The translations under genes were made by a program, and so were the position numbers. From Planctomycetaceae bacterium (GTDB taxonomy: Bacteria; Planctomycetota; Phycisphaerae; Phycisphaerales; UBA1924), in contig JAJTDF010000026.1 of the NCBI GenBank assembly GCA_021294835.1, positions 1-64,000 of the forward strand: 64,000 nt of DNA, in the 5' to 3' direction. Below the pieces are notes generated by a model, which made no database searches, was not told the DNA's origin, and saw only the letters and a list, made by a program, of their open reading frames with translations. Each line of letters opens with the position of its first letter. Within the stretch, counting starts at the first letter, position 1. This document shows, in pieces, positions 48,779 to 58,627 of the stretch.

Positions 48779-50723
48779 ACACGGTGGTGACGGCCGGGCG
48801 GGTCGGCGAAAGCCGGCGACTGCCGGGTGGCTGTCGGTCTGCGTGGCGGGCTTGGCGGCGGTGGTGATGGGTGTGGGGCCGGCGGGGGCGGCGGTGCAGG
48901 GCCAAGCCGGGGAGCAAGAGCCGGGTCAGGCGCAGGGCACGGGCGGGCGGCCTGCTTCGCCTGGGCAGGCGGCGCATCTGCCTCTGGTGGCGGCGGCCCC
49001 GGCGGGCACGCGTCTGCTGGTGGCCACACCGGCGGGGGCGTCGGCGATCAACACGGTGAGCCGCATTCCGCTGGTGCAGCAGGCGCTGGCGGTGGGTCTG
49101 CTGTCGCGAACCCAGGCGGACTGGTCGGCCCTGGCCCGGCGGCTGGACCTGACGCCGGCGAAGGCGCTGGAGGACCTGCTGGGCGGGCCGGCGATGCTGC
49201 TGGTGGCCGATCCGCCTCCGGCCCAGCCGCCGGTTGAGCCGGCGCCGGGCGAGGCGGTGCGGTGGGCGGTGGTGACGGCGATCTCGGAAGCCACCGAGCG
49301 GCGGCTGCGCGAGAAACTCGACGCGCTGCCCCGCGAGATCGTCGACGGCAAGCCGGTGCTGAGCATCGAGGCGGGGCGGCTGGTGCTGGTGTCGCTGCCG
49401 GCGGTGGCGGCGACGCGGGGCGACCGCACCCGCCTGGCAGTGATCGCCCCGACCGATGACGCAGCGCCCGCGCCGCAGCAGGAGGCGTTCCTGCGGGCGG
49501 TGCTGGCGAACCTGACGGCGGCGAGGGAGGCAGCGGGCAGGGTGCCGGCGGCGGAGGAGGGTGGGCCGGCGGCGGTGGCGGGCGGGCTGCCCGCGACGGT
49601 GCTGCACACCATCGCAGCCCACGGGCAGGCGCCGCTGGTGCTGGCGACGCGCAGCATGGGCGGCCCGGACCGGTGGGCCGACAGCGCATCAGTCGCGTCG
49701 TTCACGGCGCAGGGCCGCGTGTATCGCGTGGCGCTGACCACGGCGGCGCCGAGCGGATGGGCGAGCAGCACGCTGGCCGACGCGGCGTCGGGGCCGAGTG
49801 TGGACGACGCCCAGCGGGCCTTGCAGGCGGTGGCGGCGGCGACGCCGGGGCTGGTGGGGGTCGCGTGCCAGTTTGTTCCGCAGCCGCCGGCGGATCAGCC
49901 GGATGTGTGGGCGTTGCAGCCGACGCTGGCGGCGGCGCTGGCCGGCGAAGGCGGCCCGGCGGGCGGGCATCGCACGCTGGTGCTCCGCAGCGTGCCGTCA
50001 ACGGCGGCGGCGGAGGCCCCGCCGGCGCTGGCCGGGGCGTGCGCGTGGGTGTTGCGGACCGGGGGGCAGGAGGCAAACGGGGCGGCGGCCTCGCGGATGG
50101 ACCAGATGGTGCCGGGGCTGGCCGAGTGGCTGATCACCCAGGGGGCGATGCCGGGCGACCCGGTGGCGGCGGCAGCGCTCACGGAAGCGAAGTTGCTGGG
50201 GCAACTGCGGGGGGCGTTGCCGGAGACCCCCCGGAGCTTGACGCTGCCGTTGGCGGCCGAGGGCTTTCTGGGGCGTGTGCTGGGCGGTCAGGCGGCGATG
50301 ACCTGGCGGTATCCGGCTCTGGACCAGGGGCGGGGATCGGCCTTGCTGCTGAGTCTGGCTCCGGCGATGACCGCCGAGGCCGACGGCCTGTCGGCGCAGG
50401 CGGCGATGACGCTGCTGCGGCAGATGCGAGGTGGCGGCGGGGCTGGGCAGCCCGAGGCGGCGACGGCACGCGGGGAGCCGCTGCTGCTGAGCACCGGGTG
50501 GGTCCGCCCGTCGCAGGTGGCGAAGTTGCTGCCGGCCACTCCGGCGTTGCCCGGGCCGGGGGTGGGAGCGGGGCCGCTGCCGGCTTCGGTGCTGGCGGGC
50601 GTGCTGGCGGGGATCGAGAGCGTGCGGTGGTCGGTGGTGCTGGAGCCGGCGAGGTCGGCTCCGCCGCTGGCGCCGGCTTCGTTCGTTGCTGATATTGAGG
50701 TGCGGTTCGCGGAACAGCCGTGA
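48762..50723 (+). CDS. large exported protein of unknown function
   Basis: A 653-residue protein starting at a TTG (48762) inside the previous gene; a GTG at 48753 is an alternative. A twin-arginine-like n-region (GRAGRRKP) and hydrophobic VCVAGLAAVVMGVGPAGA form a signal peptide. The mature part has LLVATPAGASAINTVSRIPL, ARRLDLTPAKALEDLLGGPAM and several long Ala/Gly/Pro-rich segments, reminiscent of DUF3352-like extracytoplasmic proteins, but I do not recognise a family. Co-transcription with the ECF sigma and membrane protein suggests the three form one sensing unit. Confidence 0.7.
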   Translation: MIFPAEHGGDGRAGRRKPATAGWLSVCVAGLAAVVMGVGPAGAAVQGQAGEQEPGQAQGTGGRPASPGQAAHLPLVAAAPAGTRLLVATPAGASAINTVSRIPLVQQALAVGLLSRTQADWSALARRLDLTPAKALEDLLGGPAMLLVADPPPAQPPVEPAPGEAVRWAVVTAISEATERRLREKLDALPREIVDGKPVLSIEAGRLVLVSLPAVAATRGDRTRLAVIAPTDDAAPAPQQEAFLRAVLANLTAAREAAGRVPAAEEGGPAAVAGGLPATVLHTIAAHGQAPLVLATRSMGGPDRWADSASVASFTAQGRVYRVALTTAAPSGWASSTLADAASGPSVDDAQRALQAVAAATPGLVGVACQFVPQPPADQPDVWALQPTLAAALAGEGGPAGGHRTLVLRSVPSTAAAEAPPALAGACAWVLRTGGQEANGAAASRMDQMVPGLAEWLITQGAMPGDPVAAAALTEAKLLGQLRGALPETPRSLTLPLAAEGFLGRVLGGQAAMTWRYPALDQGRGSALLLSLAPAMTAEADGLSAQAAMTLLRQMRGGGGAGQPEAATARGEPLLLSTGWVRPSQVAKLLPATPALPGPGVGAGPLPASVLAGVLAGIESVRWSVVLEPARSAPPLAPASFVADIEVRFAEQP

Positions 50724-50795
50724 ATCCGCCCCGGGCGCGGCCCGGCTGGATGTGGCGGTTCGGCGGCGTGCGGCGGGGCTGCCTACATCTCCATC

Positions 50796-51608
50796 ATGCG
50801 ACTGCTGCTCTGCAACGACGACGGCATCTCGGCGCCCGGTATTGTCGCGTTGTACGACGCGCTGGCAGCGCTGTGCACGGCCGACGGCGGCCCGCGGTTT
50901 TCTGACATCATGGTCGTCGCCCCACTCACGGTGCAGTCGGCCACCAGCCACGGTGTGACCTTCCGTCAGCCGCTGATCACCAAGGCGGTGCGGGCCTCGG
51001 CGAGCATGTCGGGCATCGCTGTGGACGGCCGTCCGGCGGACTGCGTGAAACTGGCCCTCTCGCGGCTCTGGCCCGACCGCTTCGGCGTGGGTTCTCGGCC
51101 TGATCTGGTGGTCTCGGGGATGAACATGGGGGCCAACGTGGGGATCAACGTGCTGTACTCGGGCACGGTGGCGGCGGCCATCGAGGCGGCGTTTCTGGGC
51201 GTGCCGTCGATCGCGGTGTCGCAGCACCTGGGCTCGGGCCAGGCGCGGTACGACATCGCGGCGAGCCACGCGGCGGAGGTGGTCGCACGCGTACTGGACC
51301 GGGGCCCGTTGCGGGCCCACGAGTGCCTGTCGATCAACGTGCCGATCACCGAGGCCCCGGGGCCGTGCCCGCCGGTGAAGGTGTGCCCGATGAACGCCCA
51401 CGGCATGATCGACGCCTTCACCACCAACACCAACCCCCTTGGCGAGACGTACTACTGGGCGGCCGGCGAGCCGCTGGAGTTCCACAAGCTTGAGCCCGGC
51501 AGCGACGTGCAGGGGCTGTTCCAGGGGGCGATCACGGTGACACCGCTGATCTACGACCTGACCGACCACCCTGGGGTCAACCATTGGCGTGAGCGGCTGG
51601 GGCGATGA
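50796..51608 (+). CDS. surE: 5'/3'-nucleotidase SurE
   Basis: A 270-residue protein of typical SurE length. MRLLLCNDDGISAPGI holds the metal-binding NDDG at residues 7-10. VVAPLTVQSATSHGVT (for the usual AP-xxxSGxSH segment), SGMNMGANVGINVLYSGTVAAA and AVSQH complete the active site. It dephosphorylates nucleoside monophosphates with a divalent metal. The ATG is preceded by ACATCTCCATC without a strong ribosome binding site. It may be a stress-linked housekeeping gene; the link with neighbours is unclear. Confidence 0.95.
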   Translation: MRLLLCNDDGISAPGIVALYDALAALCTADGGPRFSDIMVVAPLTVQSATSHGVTFRQPLITKAVRASASMSGIAVDGRPADCVKLALSRLWPDRFGVGSRPDLVVSGMNMGANVGINVLYSGTVAAAIEAAFLGVPSIAVSQHLGSGQARYDIAASHAAEVVARVLDRGPLRAHECLSINVPITEAPGPCPPVKVCPMNAHGMIDAFTTNTNPLGETYYWAAGEPLEFHKLEPGSDVQGLFQGAITVTPLIYDLTDHPGVNHWRERLGR

Positions 51609-51675
51609 GCGGTCGGGCGGCCGCACCGCATCCGGCCCGGGCCGCTGACCTCCTCTACCATTCGGTCCACCTCAC

Positions 51676-51710
51676 GCAGAGCCCGGGCGCTTCCGCCCGA
51701 CCGGCTCTGC
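51676..51710 (+). terminator. strong GC-rich hairpin between surE and the RND operon
   Basis: GCAGAGCC (51676-51683) pairs with GGCTCTGC (51703-51710), and inside it CGGGCG pairs with CGCCCG around a CTTC loop; only three bases (51700-51702) bulge. That is a 14-bp stem. There is no T-tract after it, so it may be a rho-assisted or non-canonical terminator, or an RNA stability element for the efflux transcript. Confidence 0.5.
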
Positions 51711-51774
51711 GGCCTCGCAGCCTCGCGTTGCCGTTATCGGCCACGCCGCCCCTGCCACCAACGGCTGACCGACC

Positions 51775-53220
51775 ATGACCACCCCCGTCCGCGACCCCGC
51801 GCCGAGCTTCCCGGCCGACGCTCCGCCCCCATCGCCCCGCCAGGCCGACGCCGGTTCGTCCGGCGGCCGCCCGTTGCTGGCGGCAGTCCTTCGTGCGCTC
51901 ATCGGCGGCGGCGTGCTGGTTGCCGGCATCGCCATTGCCGGGTGGCTGGTGGCCACCCGTGCCGAGCCAGAGAAAGCGCCCCGGCAGATGGACGTCGCCA
52001 CCGTGTCGGTGATCCCGGCAACTCCGATGCCGGTGCGGCGTCCGATCATCGGCTTTGGCACCGCCCGGTCCATGAACACGGCCACCGTGTCGGCGCAGGT
52101 CACTGGTCGCGTGCTCGAGCGGCCACCCGGCGTGGAGCCCGGCGCCCGCGTGACCGCGGGCCAGTTGCTGGTGCGGCTGGATGACAGCGAGTACCGCAAC
52201 CGCGTCACCTCCGCCGAGCAGTTGGCGGCGGCGCTGTCGGCGCAGCTTGAGCAGATTGACATCGATCGGGTCGCCCTGACCGAGCGGATGAAGTTCGTCA
52301 ACGAGGAACTGCGGGCCGTGCAGGCGGAATTGGACCGGTCACGCAAGGCCGCGGAGGTCAACGCGGCCTCGCAGGCGGACCTGGACCGGCTGAGCGCCAC
52401 GGTGGCCCGGGCGGGGGCAGCGGCCTCGGCCTTGCGGCAGCAGGTGGGCCAGTTGGATCCGACCGCGGCCCGCCTGCGGGCGGAACTGGCCTCGCAGCGT
52501 TCGGCCAAGGCGATCGCCGAAGAGGACCTGGCGCGAACCCGCGTGCTGGCGCCGATCTCGGGCGTGCTGCAGTCGGTGGACGTGGACGAGGGCGACTTCG
52601 CCCGCCCGGGCACGCTGGTGGCCCGCGTGGTCGATCCTTCGGTGATTGAGATCCCGGTGCGCATCGCCGCGTCGGTGGCCGATCAGGTGACGGTGGGGGC
52701 GGTGGCGACGCTGAGCATCAACTCCGCCTCGGCCACGGCCTTGGCGCCGGACGCGGATGCGGCCCGCGGCGGCGGAGCGGCGATCACCTGCACGGTGACG
52801 CGGATTGCGCCGGAGGCGGATCCGGCGACGCGGTCGGTGACGGTGTTTCTGGAACACCGCTGCACCGGCGAGCGGCCGGACGTGCTGCCGGGGCAGTTCG
52901 TGACGGCCCAACTGGCCAGTGCGCAAGAGCGGCCGGTGATTCTGGTGCCCCGGCGGGCGGTGGTGGACGACGCCATCACCATCGCCGAGCCGACGGGCGA
53001 GGACGGGCACCGGCTGGCCAAGCGGCGGGTGGGTGTGCTGTTCGCGATCGAGGGGCGGCGACCGGATCTGGACCCGGCGGAGATGCAGTGGCTGGCGCTG
53101 GACCCGGCGGTGCCGGGACTGCGGCGTGAGGATCTGGTGGTGGTGTCGGGCACGGCGCTGCTGTCGCCGGGGGCGTTTGTCAAGCCGGTTCCGGCGGCCG
53201 CGTCTGGGGGCAAGCCATGA
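51775..53220 (+). CDS. RND efflux periplasmic adaptor (HlyD/AcrA family)
   Basis: A 481-residue membrane fusion protein. A Pro-rich leader precedes a membrane anchor (GGGVLVAGIAIAGWLVAT, about residues 44-61). Lipoyl half VTAGQLLVRLDDSEY and its partner ARTRVLAPISGVLQSVDVDE flank a long coiled hairpin (residues 140-250). A beta-barrel region with IPVRIAASVADQVTVGA follows. It bridges the inner-membrane pump to an outer-membrane channel; no TolC-like gene is here. The stop overlaps the pump start by ATGA. Confidence 0.92.
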   Translation: MTTPVRDPAPSFPADAPPPSPRQADAGSSGGRPLLAAVLRALIGGGVLVAGIAIAGWLVATRAEPEKAPRQMDVATVSVIPATPMPVRRPIIGFGTARSMNTATVSAQVTGRVLERPPGVEPGARVTAGQLLVRLDDSEYRNRVTSAEQLAAALSAQLEQIDIDRVALTERMKFVNEELRAVQAELDRSRKAAEVNAASQADLDRLSATVARAGAAASALRQQVGQLDPTAARLRAELASQRSAKAIAEEDLARTRVLAPISGVLQSVDVDEGDFARPGTLVARVVDPSVIEIPVRIAASVADQVTVGAVATLSINSASATALAPDADAARGGGAAITCTVTRIAPEADPATRSVTVFLEHRCTGERPDVLPGQFVTAQLASAQERPVILVPRRAVVDDAITIAEPTGEDGHRLAKRRVGVLFAIEGRRPDLDPAEMQWLALDPAVPGLRREDLVVVSGTALLSPGAFVKPVPAAASGGKP

Positions 53221-56200
53221 TGCGAGCGCTGGCCTCGTTCTCGGTTCGCAATCCGGTGGTCGTCAATCTCTACCTGATCGCCATCATTCTGGGCGGTCTG
53301 GCGGCGGCGAGCACGCTGCGGCGCGAGTTCTTCCCCGAGGTGCGGACCAACCGGGTGCTGGTGACGGCGCCCTATCCGGGCGCCCAGCCGGCGGAGATCG
53401 AGCAGAGCCTGACCCGGAAGATTGAAGACGCGCTGACGGACCTGGAGAACGTCAAGGAGATCACCTCCACGGCCTCTGAAGGCATCACCACCGTGCGGGT
53501 GGAGTTCGAGCCGGGGGTGGAGATCACCGACGCGGTGTCGAAGGTCAAGCGTCGCGTGGATGCGCTGCAGGATCTGCCCGAGGCCTCCGAGCGGATTGTG
53601 GTGGCCGAGTTGGAGCCGAACTTGCCGGTGATCTCGCTGAACCTCTCGGCCGAGCCGACCGAGGCGGACGAGCGGGCGCTCAAGCGTGCGGCGGAAGAGA
53701 TCCGCGATCACCTGCGATCGCTGCCGGGGATGGGCACCATCGCGGTCTCCGGCGTACGGCCGGATGAGATCACGGTTGCGGTGCGGCCAGCGGCGCTGCT
53801 GGAGCACGGGCTGTCGATCAGCCAGGTGGCGGATCTGATCCGGGCGGCGATGGCCGATGCACCGGGCGGTTCGGTGCGGTCGGGGACGCAGACGGTGGCG
53901 GTGCGGACGATGGCGACGCCGGAGACCGCCGAGGCGGTGCGGCGAATCGTGCTCAAAGGGGCGGGCGGCGGGGCGGTGGTGACGGTGGCGGACATCGCCG
54001 AGGTGTCGCTGGGCTTCGCCGATGTGGACCTGCGGACGAGGCTCAACGGCAAGCCGTCGGTGAACCTGACGGCCTTCAAGGTGGGCCAGCAGGATGCGGT
54101 GCAGATCGCCGACATGGTGCGTGCGTACGCCGACGGCCGGCTGGGCAAGGACTTTCACCCCGGTCTGCTGGAGCGGCTGCACGGGCTGATCGGCGGGGTG
54201 GGGCCCCGCAAGGCGGCCTGGCAACTGGGGGCCGGCGCCGGCGGGCCGCCCCCGGGCACGCTGACGGTCACCAACGACCTCTCACGGTTCATCACCGGCC
54301 GGCTGGAACTGCTCAGCCGCAATGCGGTCTCCGGGGCGGCGGTGGTGTTCGTGCTGCTGGCGTTGTTCCTGAACTTCCGGGTGGCGGTGTGGATCACCTC
54401 CGGGCTGGTGACGGCGGTGTTCGGCACGCTGATCCTCATGGGCGTGCTGGGCGTGACGCTCAACCTGCTGACGATGTTCGGGCTGATCATCGTGCTGGGC
54501 ATGCTGGTGGACGACGGCATCGTCGTCGGCGAGAACATCTATCGGCGGTTCCAGGAGGGCGAGCCGCCCCTGCTGGCGGGCGTGAACGGGACCACGGAGG
54601 TGGCTTGGCCGGTGGTGGCCACGGTGTCCACCACCATCTTTTCGTTCATGTCGCTGCTGGTGATCGAAGGGCAGATCGGCGACTTCCTGGGCGTGCTGCC
54701 CAAGATCGTCGCCATCGCGCTGATCATCTCGCTGGTGGAGTGCATCCTGGCGCTGCCGGGGCACCTCAGCCACGGGCTGCGCAAGGCGGTGGAGCGGCCG
54801 TCGCGGTTCGATCGGCTGTGCCGGACCTTTGACACCTGGCGCGATGACAAGATCAACCGGTACGTGATCCCGGCGTTCTCTTCGGTGCTGCGCTGGTGTT
54901 TGGATCATCGCGGGTTGACGATTTGCACGGCGGTGGCGCTGCTGATGGCGTCGCTGGGGATGGTCGCCGGCGGGCGGGTGGCGTTCGTGTTCCTCGGTTC
55001 AACCGACGCCGAGACGATTCTCGCCGAAGTCCGCATGCCCATCGGCACGCCGATTGGCCGGACTGAAGACATCATCAACCGCCTGGAGAAGGCAGCGCTG
55101 GCGCAGCCGGAGGTCAGCTACGTGTTCTCGCAGGCCGGCGCTCAGACCAGCCTGGACGGATTGGACAGCCTCTCACAGAGCCATCTCGGGCAGTTGTTCA
55201 TCGAACTCAAGCCGGTGGAGGAGCGGCAGGCCAAGGGCATGCGGCCGTCGGATGAGCTCATCACGGTGATCCGGCGTGAGGCCGGTGACCTGCCGGGGGT
55301 GCAGAAGGTTCGCATGGACTCGCTGCAGGGCGGGCCGGAGGGGCCGCCGATCTCGTTCACGGTGTCGGCCCCGCAGATCGAGCGGGTGGACGCGGCCGTG
55401 GCGCGGGTGATTGACCTGCTGGCCGGCTTCAAGGGCGTGTATGACGTGTCCTCCGACGCGGACGGCGGGCTGCGGGAACTGCAGATCGACCTGCGACCCG
55501 GCGCCGCTGAACTGGGCTTCACCGTCGCGTCGGTGGCCAGGCAGGTCCGCGGAGCGGTGTTCGGGCTGGAGGCCCACACCTTCGCCAGCCCGATGGGGCA
55601 GGAGGATGTGGACGTTCGCGTGATCTATCAGGCCGAGGCCCGTCGCAGCCTCTCGGCGATGGAATCCATGCGGGTGATCAGCCCGGCGGGCCTGGCGGTG
55701 CCCCTGACCGAGGTGGCGCAGGTGCGAGAGACCGCGGGGTTCGCCACCGTTCGCCGGCTGGATCGCGTGCGTGCGGTGACCATCACTGCCGAGGTGGATC
55801 GTGCTCTGGCCAACCCTGAGGCGGTGACCCGGGCGGTGACGCCGACGCTGCGGCAGATCGAGGCGGAACTGGGCGGCGGGCTGACCATCCAGCCCCGGGG
55901 CCGCCAGCAGGAGACGGCCGAGTCGCTGGGCAGCCTGCCGCTCGGGGCGGCCCTCGCGGTCGGCCTGATTGTCATCAACCTCTGCTGGGTGTTCAAGAGC
56001 TACACGCGGCCGATCGCCATCATGCTGTCGATCCCGTTCTCGATCATCGGCATGGTGTGGGGGCACCTGGTCATGGGGTACGACATGACCATCCTCTCGC
56101 TGATCGGGCTGGTGGCGCTGGCGGGCGTGGTGGTCAACGACTCGATCGTGTTCATTGAGTTCTACGCGCAGGCCCGCCGGCAGGGCGCCAACGCCTACCG

Positions 56201-56552
56201 GGCGGCGCTGGAGGCCGGCCCGGCGCGGCTGCGGCCCATCTTCCTGACCACCGTCACCACCGTCGGCGGGCTTGGGCCTCTGCTGCTGGAGCAGAGCTTC
56301 CAGGCCAAGTTCCTGATCCCCATGGCCATCACCATCTGCGGCGGTCTGATCGTCGCGACCGTGCAGACGCTCATCGTGCTTCCGTGCGTGCTGGTGCTGG
56401 GGGACGACGCCTCGACCACCCTCAAGGCCCTGTGGACGGGCCGCTCGCGGCGCGACATCGCCGCCGATCCGCCCGACCGCGACTGGGATGCTGAGTTGGC
56501 CGCCCAGGAGGCGGCGATCCGCGAGTCGGATCGGAGCATGATCCACCGCTGA
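53217..56552 (+). CDS. RND efflux pump permease (AcrB-like)
   Basis: A 1111-residue inner-membrane pump with about 12 helices and two large periplasmic loops. FSVRNPVVVNLYLIAIILGG is the first helix; GMLVDDGIVVGENIYRRF carries the two proton-relay aspartates in helix four, and ALAGVVVNDSIVFIEFY marks helix ten. The helix-ten Lys of AcrB is replaced by Asn-Asp, as in some other RND subfamilies. It would export drugs, lipids or other hydrophobic compounds using the proton gradient. Substrate is unknown. Confidence 0.93.
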   Translation: MMRALASFSVRNPVVVNLYLIAIILGGLAAASTLRREFFPEVRTNRVLVTAPYPGAQPAEIEQSLTRKIEDALTDLENVKEITSTASEGITTVRVEFEPGVEITDAVSKVKRRVDALQDLPEASERIVVAELEPNLPVISLNLSAEPTEADERALKRAAEEIRDHLRSLPGMGTIAVSGVRPDEITVAVRPAALLEHGLSISQVADLIRAAMADAPGGSVRSGTQTVAVRTMATPETAEAVRRIVLKGAGGGAVVTVADIAEVSLGFADVDLRTRLNGKPSVNLTAFKVGQQDAVQIADMVRAYADGRLGKDFHPGLLERLHGLIGGVGPRKAAWQLGAGAGGPPPGTLTVTNDLSRFITGRLELLSRNAVSGAAVVFVLLALFLNFRVAVWITSGLVTAVFGTLILMGVLGVTLNLLTMFGLIIVLGMLVDDGIVVGENIYRRFQEGEPPLLAGVNGTTEVAWPVVATVSTTIFSFMSLLVIEGQIGDFLGVLPKIVAIALIISLVECILALPGHLSHGLRKAVERPSRFDRLCRTFDTWRDDKINRYVIPAFSSVLRWCLDHRGLTICTAVALLMASLGMVAGGRVAFVFLGSTDAETILAEVRMPIGTPIGRTEDIINRLEKAALAQPEVSYVFSQAGAQTSLDGLDSLSQSHLGQLFIELKPVEERQAKGMRPSDELITVIRREAGDLPGVQKVRMDSLQGGPEGPPISFTVSAPQIERVDAAVARVIDLLAGFKGVYDVSSDADGGLRELQIDLRPGAAELGFTVASVARQVRGAVFGLEAHTFASPMGQEDVDVRVIYQAEARRSLSAMESMRVISPAGLAVPLTEVAQVRETAGFATVRRLDRVRAVTITAEVDRALANPEAVTRAVTPTLRQIEAELGGGLTIQPRGRQQETAESLGSLPLGAALAVGLIVINLCWVFKSYTRPIAIMLSIPFSIIGMVWGHLVMGYDMTILSLIGLVALAGVVVNDSIVFIEFYAQARRQGANAYRAALEAGPARLRPIFLTTVTTVGGLGPLLLEQSFQAKFLIPMAITICGGLIVATVQTLIVLPCVLVLGDDASTTLKALWTGRSRRDIAADPPDRDWDAELAAQEAAIRESDRSMIHR

Positions 56553-56583
56553 GTCGCCCGCACCTTTTTCTTCGAGCCTCACC

Positions 56584-58407
56584 ATGACGACTGCGGCTGT
56601 GTTCCTCAAGCGGCTTGGCAAGCCCCCGTCCGCGGCCGATCTGCGCCGGCGGAACTGGTTGATCGTGCACGAGGATCAACTGTCTGACGGCATCGGCCCG
56701 CTGAAGAGCGAACCGGCCGAGTCGCTGGGCATCGTGCTGATCGAGAGCCGCCACAAGGCCTCGCTGCGGCCGTACCACCGCCAGCGGCTGGCCATCCAAT
56801 GGGCCAACCAGCGGCACTTCGCGCTCGAGCAGCGGCAGCGGGGTGTGGCGGTGCACTACGTGTTCGGTGAGCGGCCGCTGCGCGAGGAGATTCCGGCGGC
56901 GCTGGCGAAACTCGGGGTGGAGCGAGCGCGGATGCTGACCCCGGCGGAGCGAGAGACGCGGGCGGATCTGATGCCCCTGATCCGCGACAAGACGCTGGAG
57001 TTGGTGCGGCACGACGGCTGGCTGACCACGCATGAGGACTTCCAGGCCTCGCACAGCGGGCCGCCCTGGCGGATGGACTCGTTCTACCGCTTTGTGCGGC
57101 GGAAGACGGGCATCTTGATGGAAGGGCCCGGCAAGGACAAGTACCTCGGCGGCAAGGTGTCATTCGACACCGAGAACCGCAAGCCGTACGCCGGCCCGCC
57201 GGGCGATCCGCCGCCGGCGACGCCGCCGACCTTCACGCCCGATGAAATCACCGCTGAGGTGTTGGCGATGGTGGCCTGGGACTTCGCGCACCACCCCGGC
57301 ACGCTTGATGAAAAGTCGGTCCCGGCGACGCTGGCAGATGCTGAAGCGTTGTGGGCGTGGGCGCTCAAGCGGTGCCTGCCCAACTTCGGCCCGTACGAGG
57401 ACGCGATGACCGTCCGCAGCACGACGCTGTTCCACACCCGCGTCTCCACGCTGATGAACCTGCACCGGCTGCTTCCGGCGAGGATCGTCGCCGATGCGGA
57501 GAAGGCCGACATCCCGCTGGCCAGCAAGGAGGGATTCATCCGCCAGATCCTCGGCTGGCGCGAGTTCGTGCGGCACGTGCACATCGCCACCGACGGCTTC
57601 CGGAAACTCCCCGGCGGCAAGCACGCCTCGGCCGATCCGCCCTGTGGCCCGGTGCCCGGCGACGGCGGCTATGCCCGCTGGGCGGGCAAGCCCTGGCCGT
57701 TGCCCGCGGGCATCAAGGCGGGCGATGCGCCCGACACGGGCGGCGCCGCCCCGCACTACCTTGCTTGCGAGCAGTCGCCATCGGCTCCGCTGCCGCCGGC
57801 GTTCTGGGGTGCGCCCAGCGGGCTGAAGTGTCTGGACACGGTGGTGGCCTCGGTGTGGGCCGAGGGCTGGTCGCACCACATCACCCGGCTGATGGTGCTC
57901 TCGAACATCGCCACCCTGCTGGACATCAGCCCGCGCGAACTGACCGACTGGTTCTGGGTGGCGTACACCGACGCGTGGGACTGGGTGGTGGAGCCCAACG
58001 TGCTGGGTATGGGCACCTACGCGCTGGGCGAGGTGATGACCACCAAGCCATACATCGCCGGCTCGGCGTATATCGACAAGATGAGCGACTATTGCGACAG
58101 CTGCGCCTTTGTGCCCGGCAAGACGTGCCCCATCGGCCCCATGTACTGGGGGATGCTCGATCGCCACCGCGAGCAGCTCAAGGACAACGCGCGGCTGTTC
58201 ATGCCCATGCGGTCGCTGGCCAAGCGCACCGACGCCCAGCGTGCCGCAGACGCAGCGGTGACCGCCGTCGTCAGAGAGGTGCTGATCAACGGACAGAAAC
58301 TCACGCCGGCAACGCTGGCGGGCTCCGCCCAAGGCGACGGGCAAGGGGCGAGGCAAGCCTGCCTGAGGAGCGAAGCCGCCGGGGCGGGCGTCAGACGCCG
58401 TACTTGA
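56584..58407 (+). CDS. iron-sulfur photolyase/cryptochrome (PhrB/CryB type)
   Basis: A 607-residue flavoprotein. The four cysteine ligands of the [4Fe-4S] cluster are Cys416, Cys504, Cys507 and Cys515; the 88-residue spacing of the first two equals that of Agrobacterium PhrB (350 and 438). Aromatic LGWREFVRHVH and TDAWDWVVEPNV match the FAD pocket. PhrB-type enzymes repair (6-4) photoproducts or act as light sensors. It is about 90 residues longer than PhrB, owing to a Gly/Pro-rich insertion near residues 345-410 and a C-terminal tail. The last 17 bases overlap a convergent gene. Confidence 0.9.
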   Translation: MTTAAVFLKRLGKPPSAADLRRRNWLIVHEDQLSDGIGPLKSEPAESLGIVLIESRHKASLRPYHRQRLAIQWANQRHFALEQRQRGVAVHYVFGERPLREEIPAALAKLGVERARMLTPAERETRADLMPLIRDKTLELVRHDGWLTTHEDFQASHSGPPWRMDSFYRFVRRKTGILMEGPGKDKYLGGKVSFDTENRKPYAGPPGDPPPATPPTFTPDEITAEVLAMVAWDFAHHPGTLDEKSVPATLADAEALWAWALKRCLPNFGPYEDAMTVRSTTLFHTRVSTLMNLHRLLPARIVADAEKADIPLASKEGFIRQILGWREFVRHVHIATDGFRKLPGGKHASADPPCGPVPGDGGYARWAGKPWPLPAGIKAGDAPDTGGAAPHYLACEQSPSAPLPPAFWGAPSGLKCLDTVVASVWAEGWSHHITRLMVLSNIATLLDISPRELTDWFWVAYTDAWDWVVEPNVLGMGTYALGEVMTTKPYIAGSAYIDKMSDYCDSCAFVPGKTCPIGPMYWGMLDRHREQLKDNARLFMPMRSLAKRTDAQRAADAAVTAVVREVLINGQKLTPATLAGSAQGDGQGARQACLRSEAAGAGVRRRT

Positions 58408-58627
58408 TCTGGTAGCCGACCACGCTGACCAGCGCGATGAACGCGACGGTGAACACGGTGGTGAGGATGATCACGCAGGGGGCCAGCAGGGCCTGGTTCT
58501 TGCGAACGCGAGAACTGAACGGGGCGAGCAGGGCCGCCAGCAGCACGACGGCGCCGACGATCATCATGGCCTCGGGGGCGGTGCCGGGAACGGACTCGGT
58601 CTGCGCGAGGGTGCTCAGGAAGGTCAT
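58391..58627 (-). CDS. small two-helix membrane protein, function unknown
   Basis: A 78-residue protein with two hydrophobic helices, MMIVGAVVLLAALLAPF (about 21-37) and LLAPCVIILTTVFTVAFIAL (about 47-66), joined by a short basic loop (SSRVRKNQA), and a short tail GYQIKYGV. ATG 58627 follows AAAGGA by seven bases, a good ribosome binding site for so small a gene. It overlaps the photolyase end tail to tail. No family is recognised. Confidence 0.7.
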   Translation of the reverse strand: MTFLSTLAQTESVPGTAPEAMMIVGAVVLLAALLAPFSSRVRKNQALLAPCVIILTTVFTVAFIALVSVVGYQIKYGV

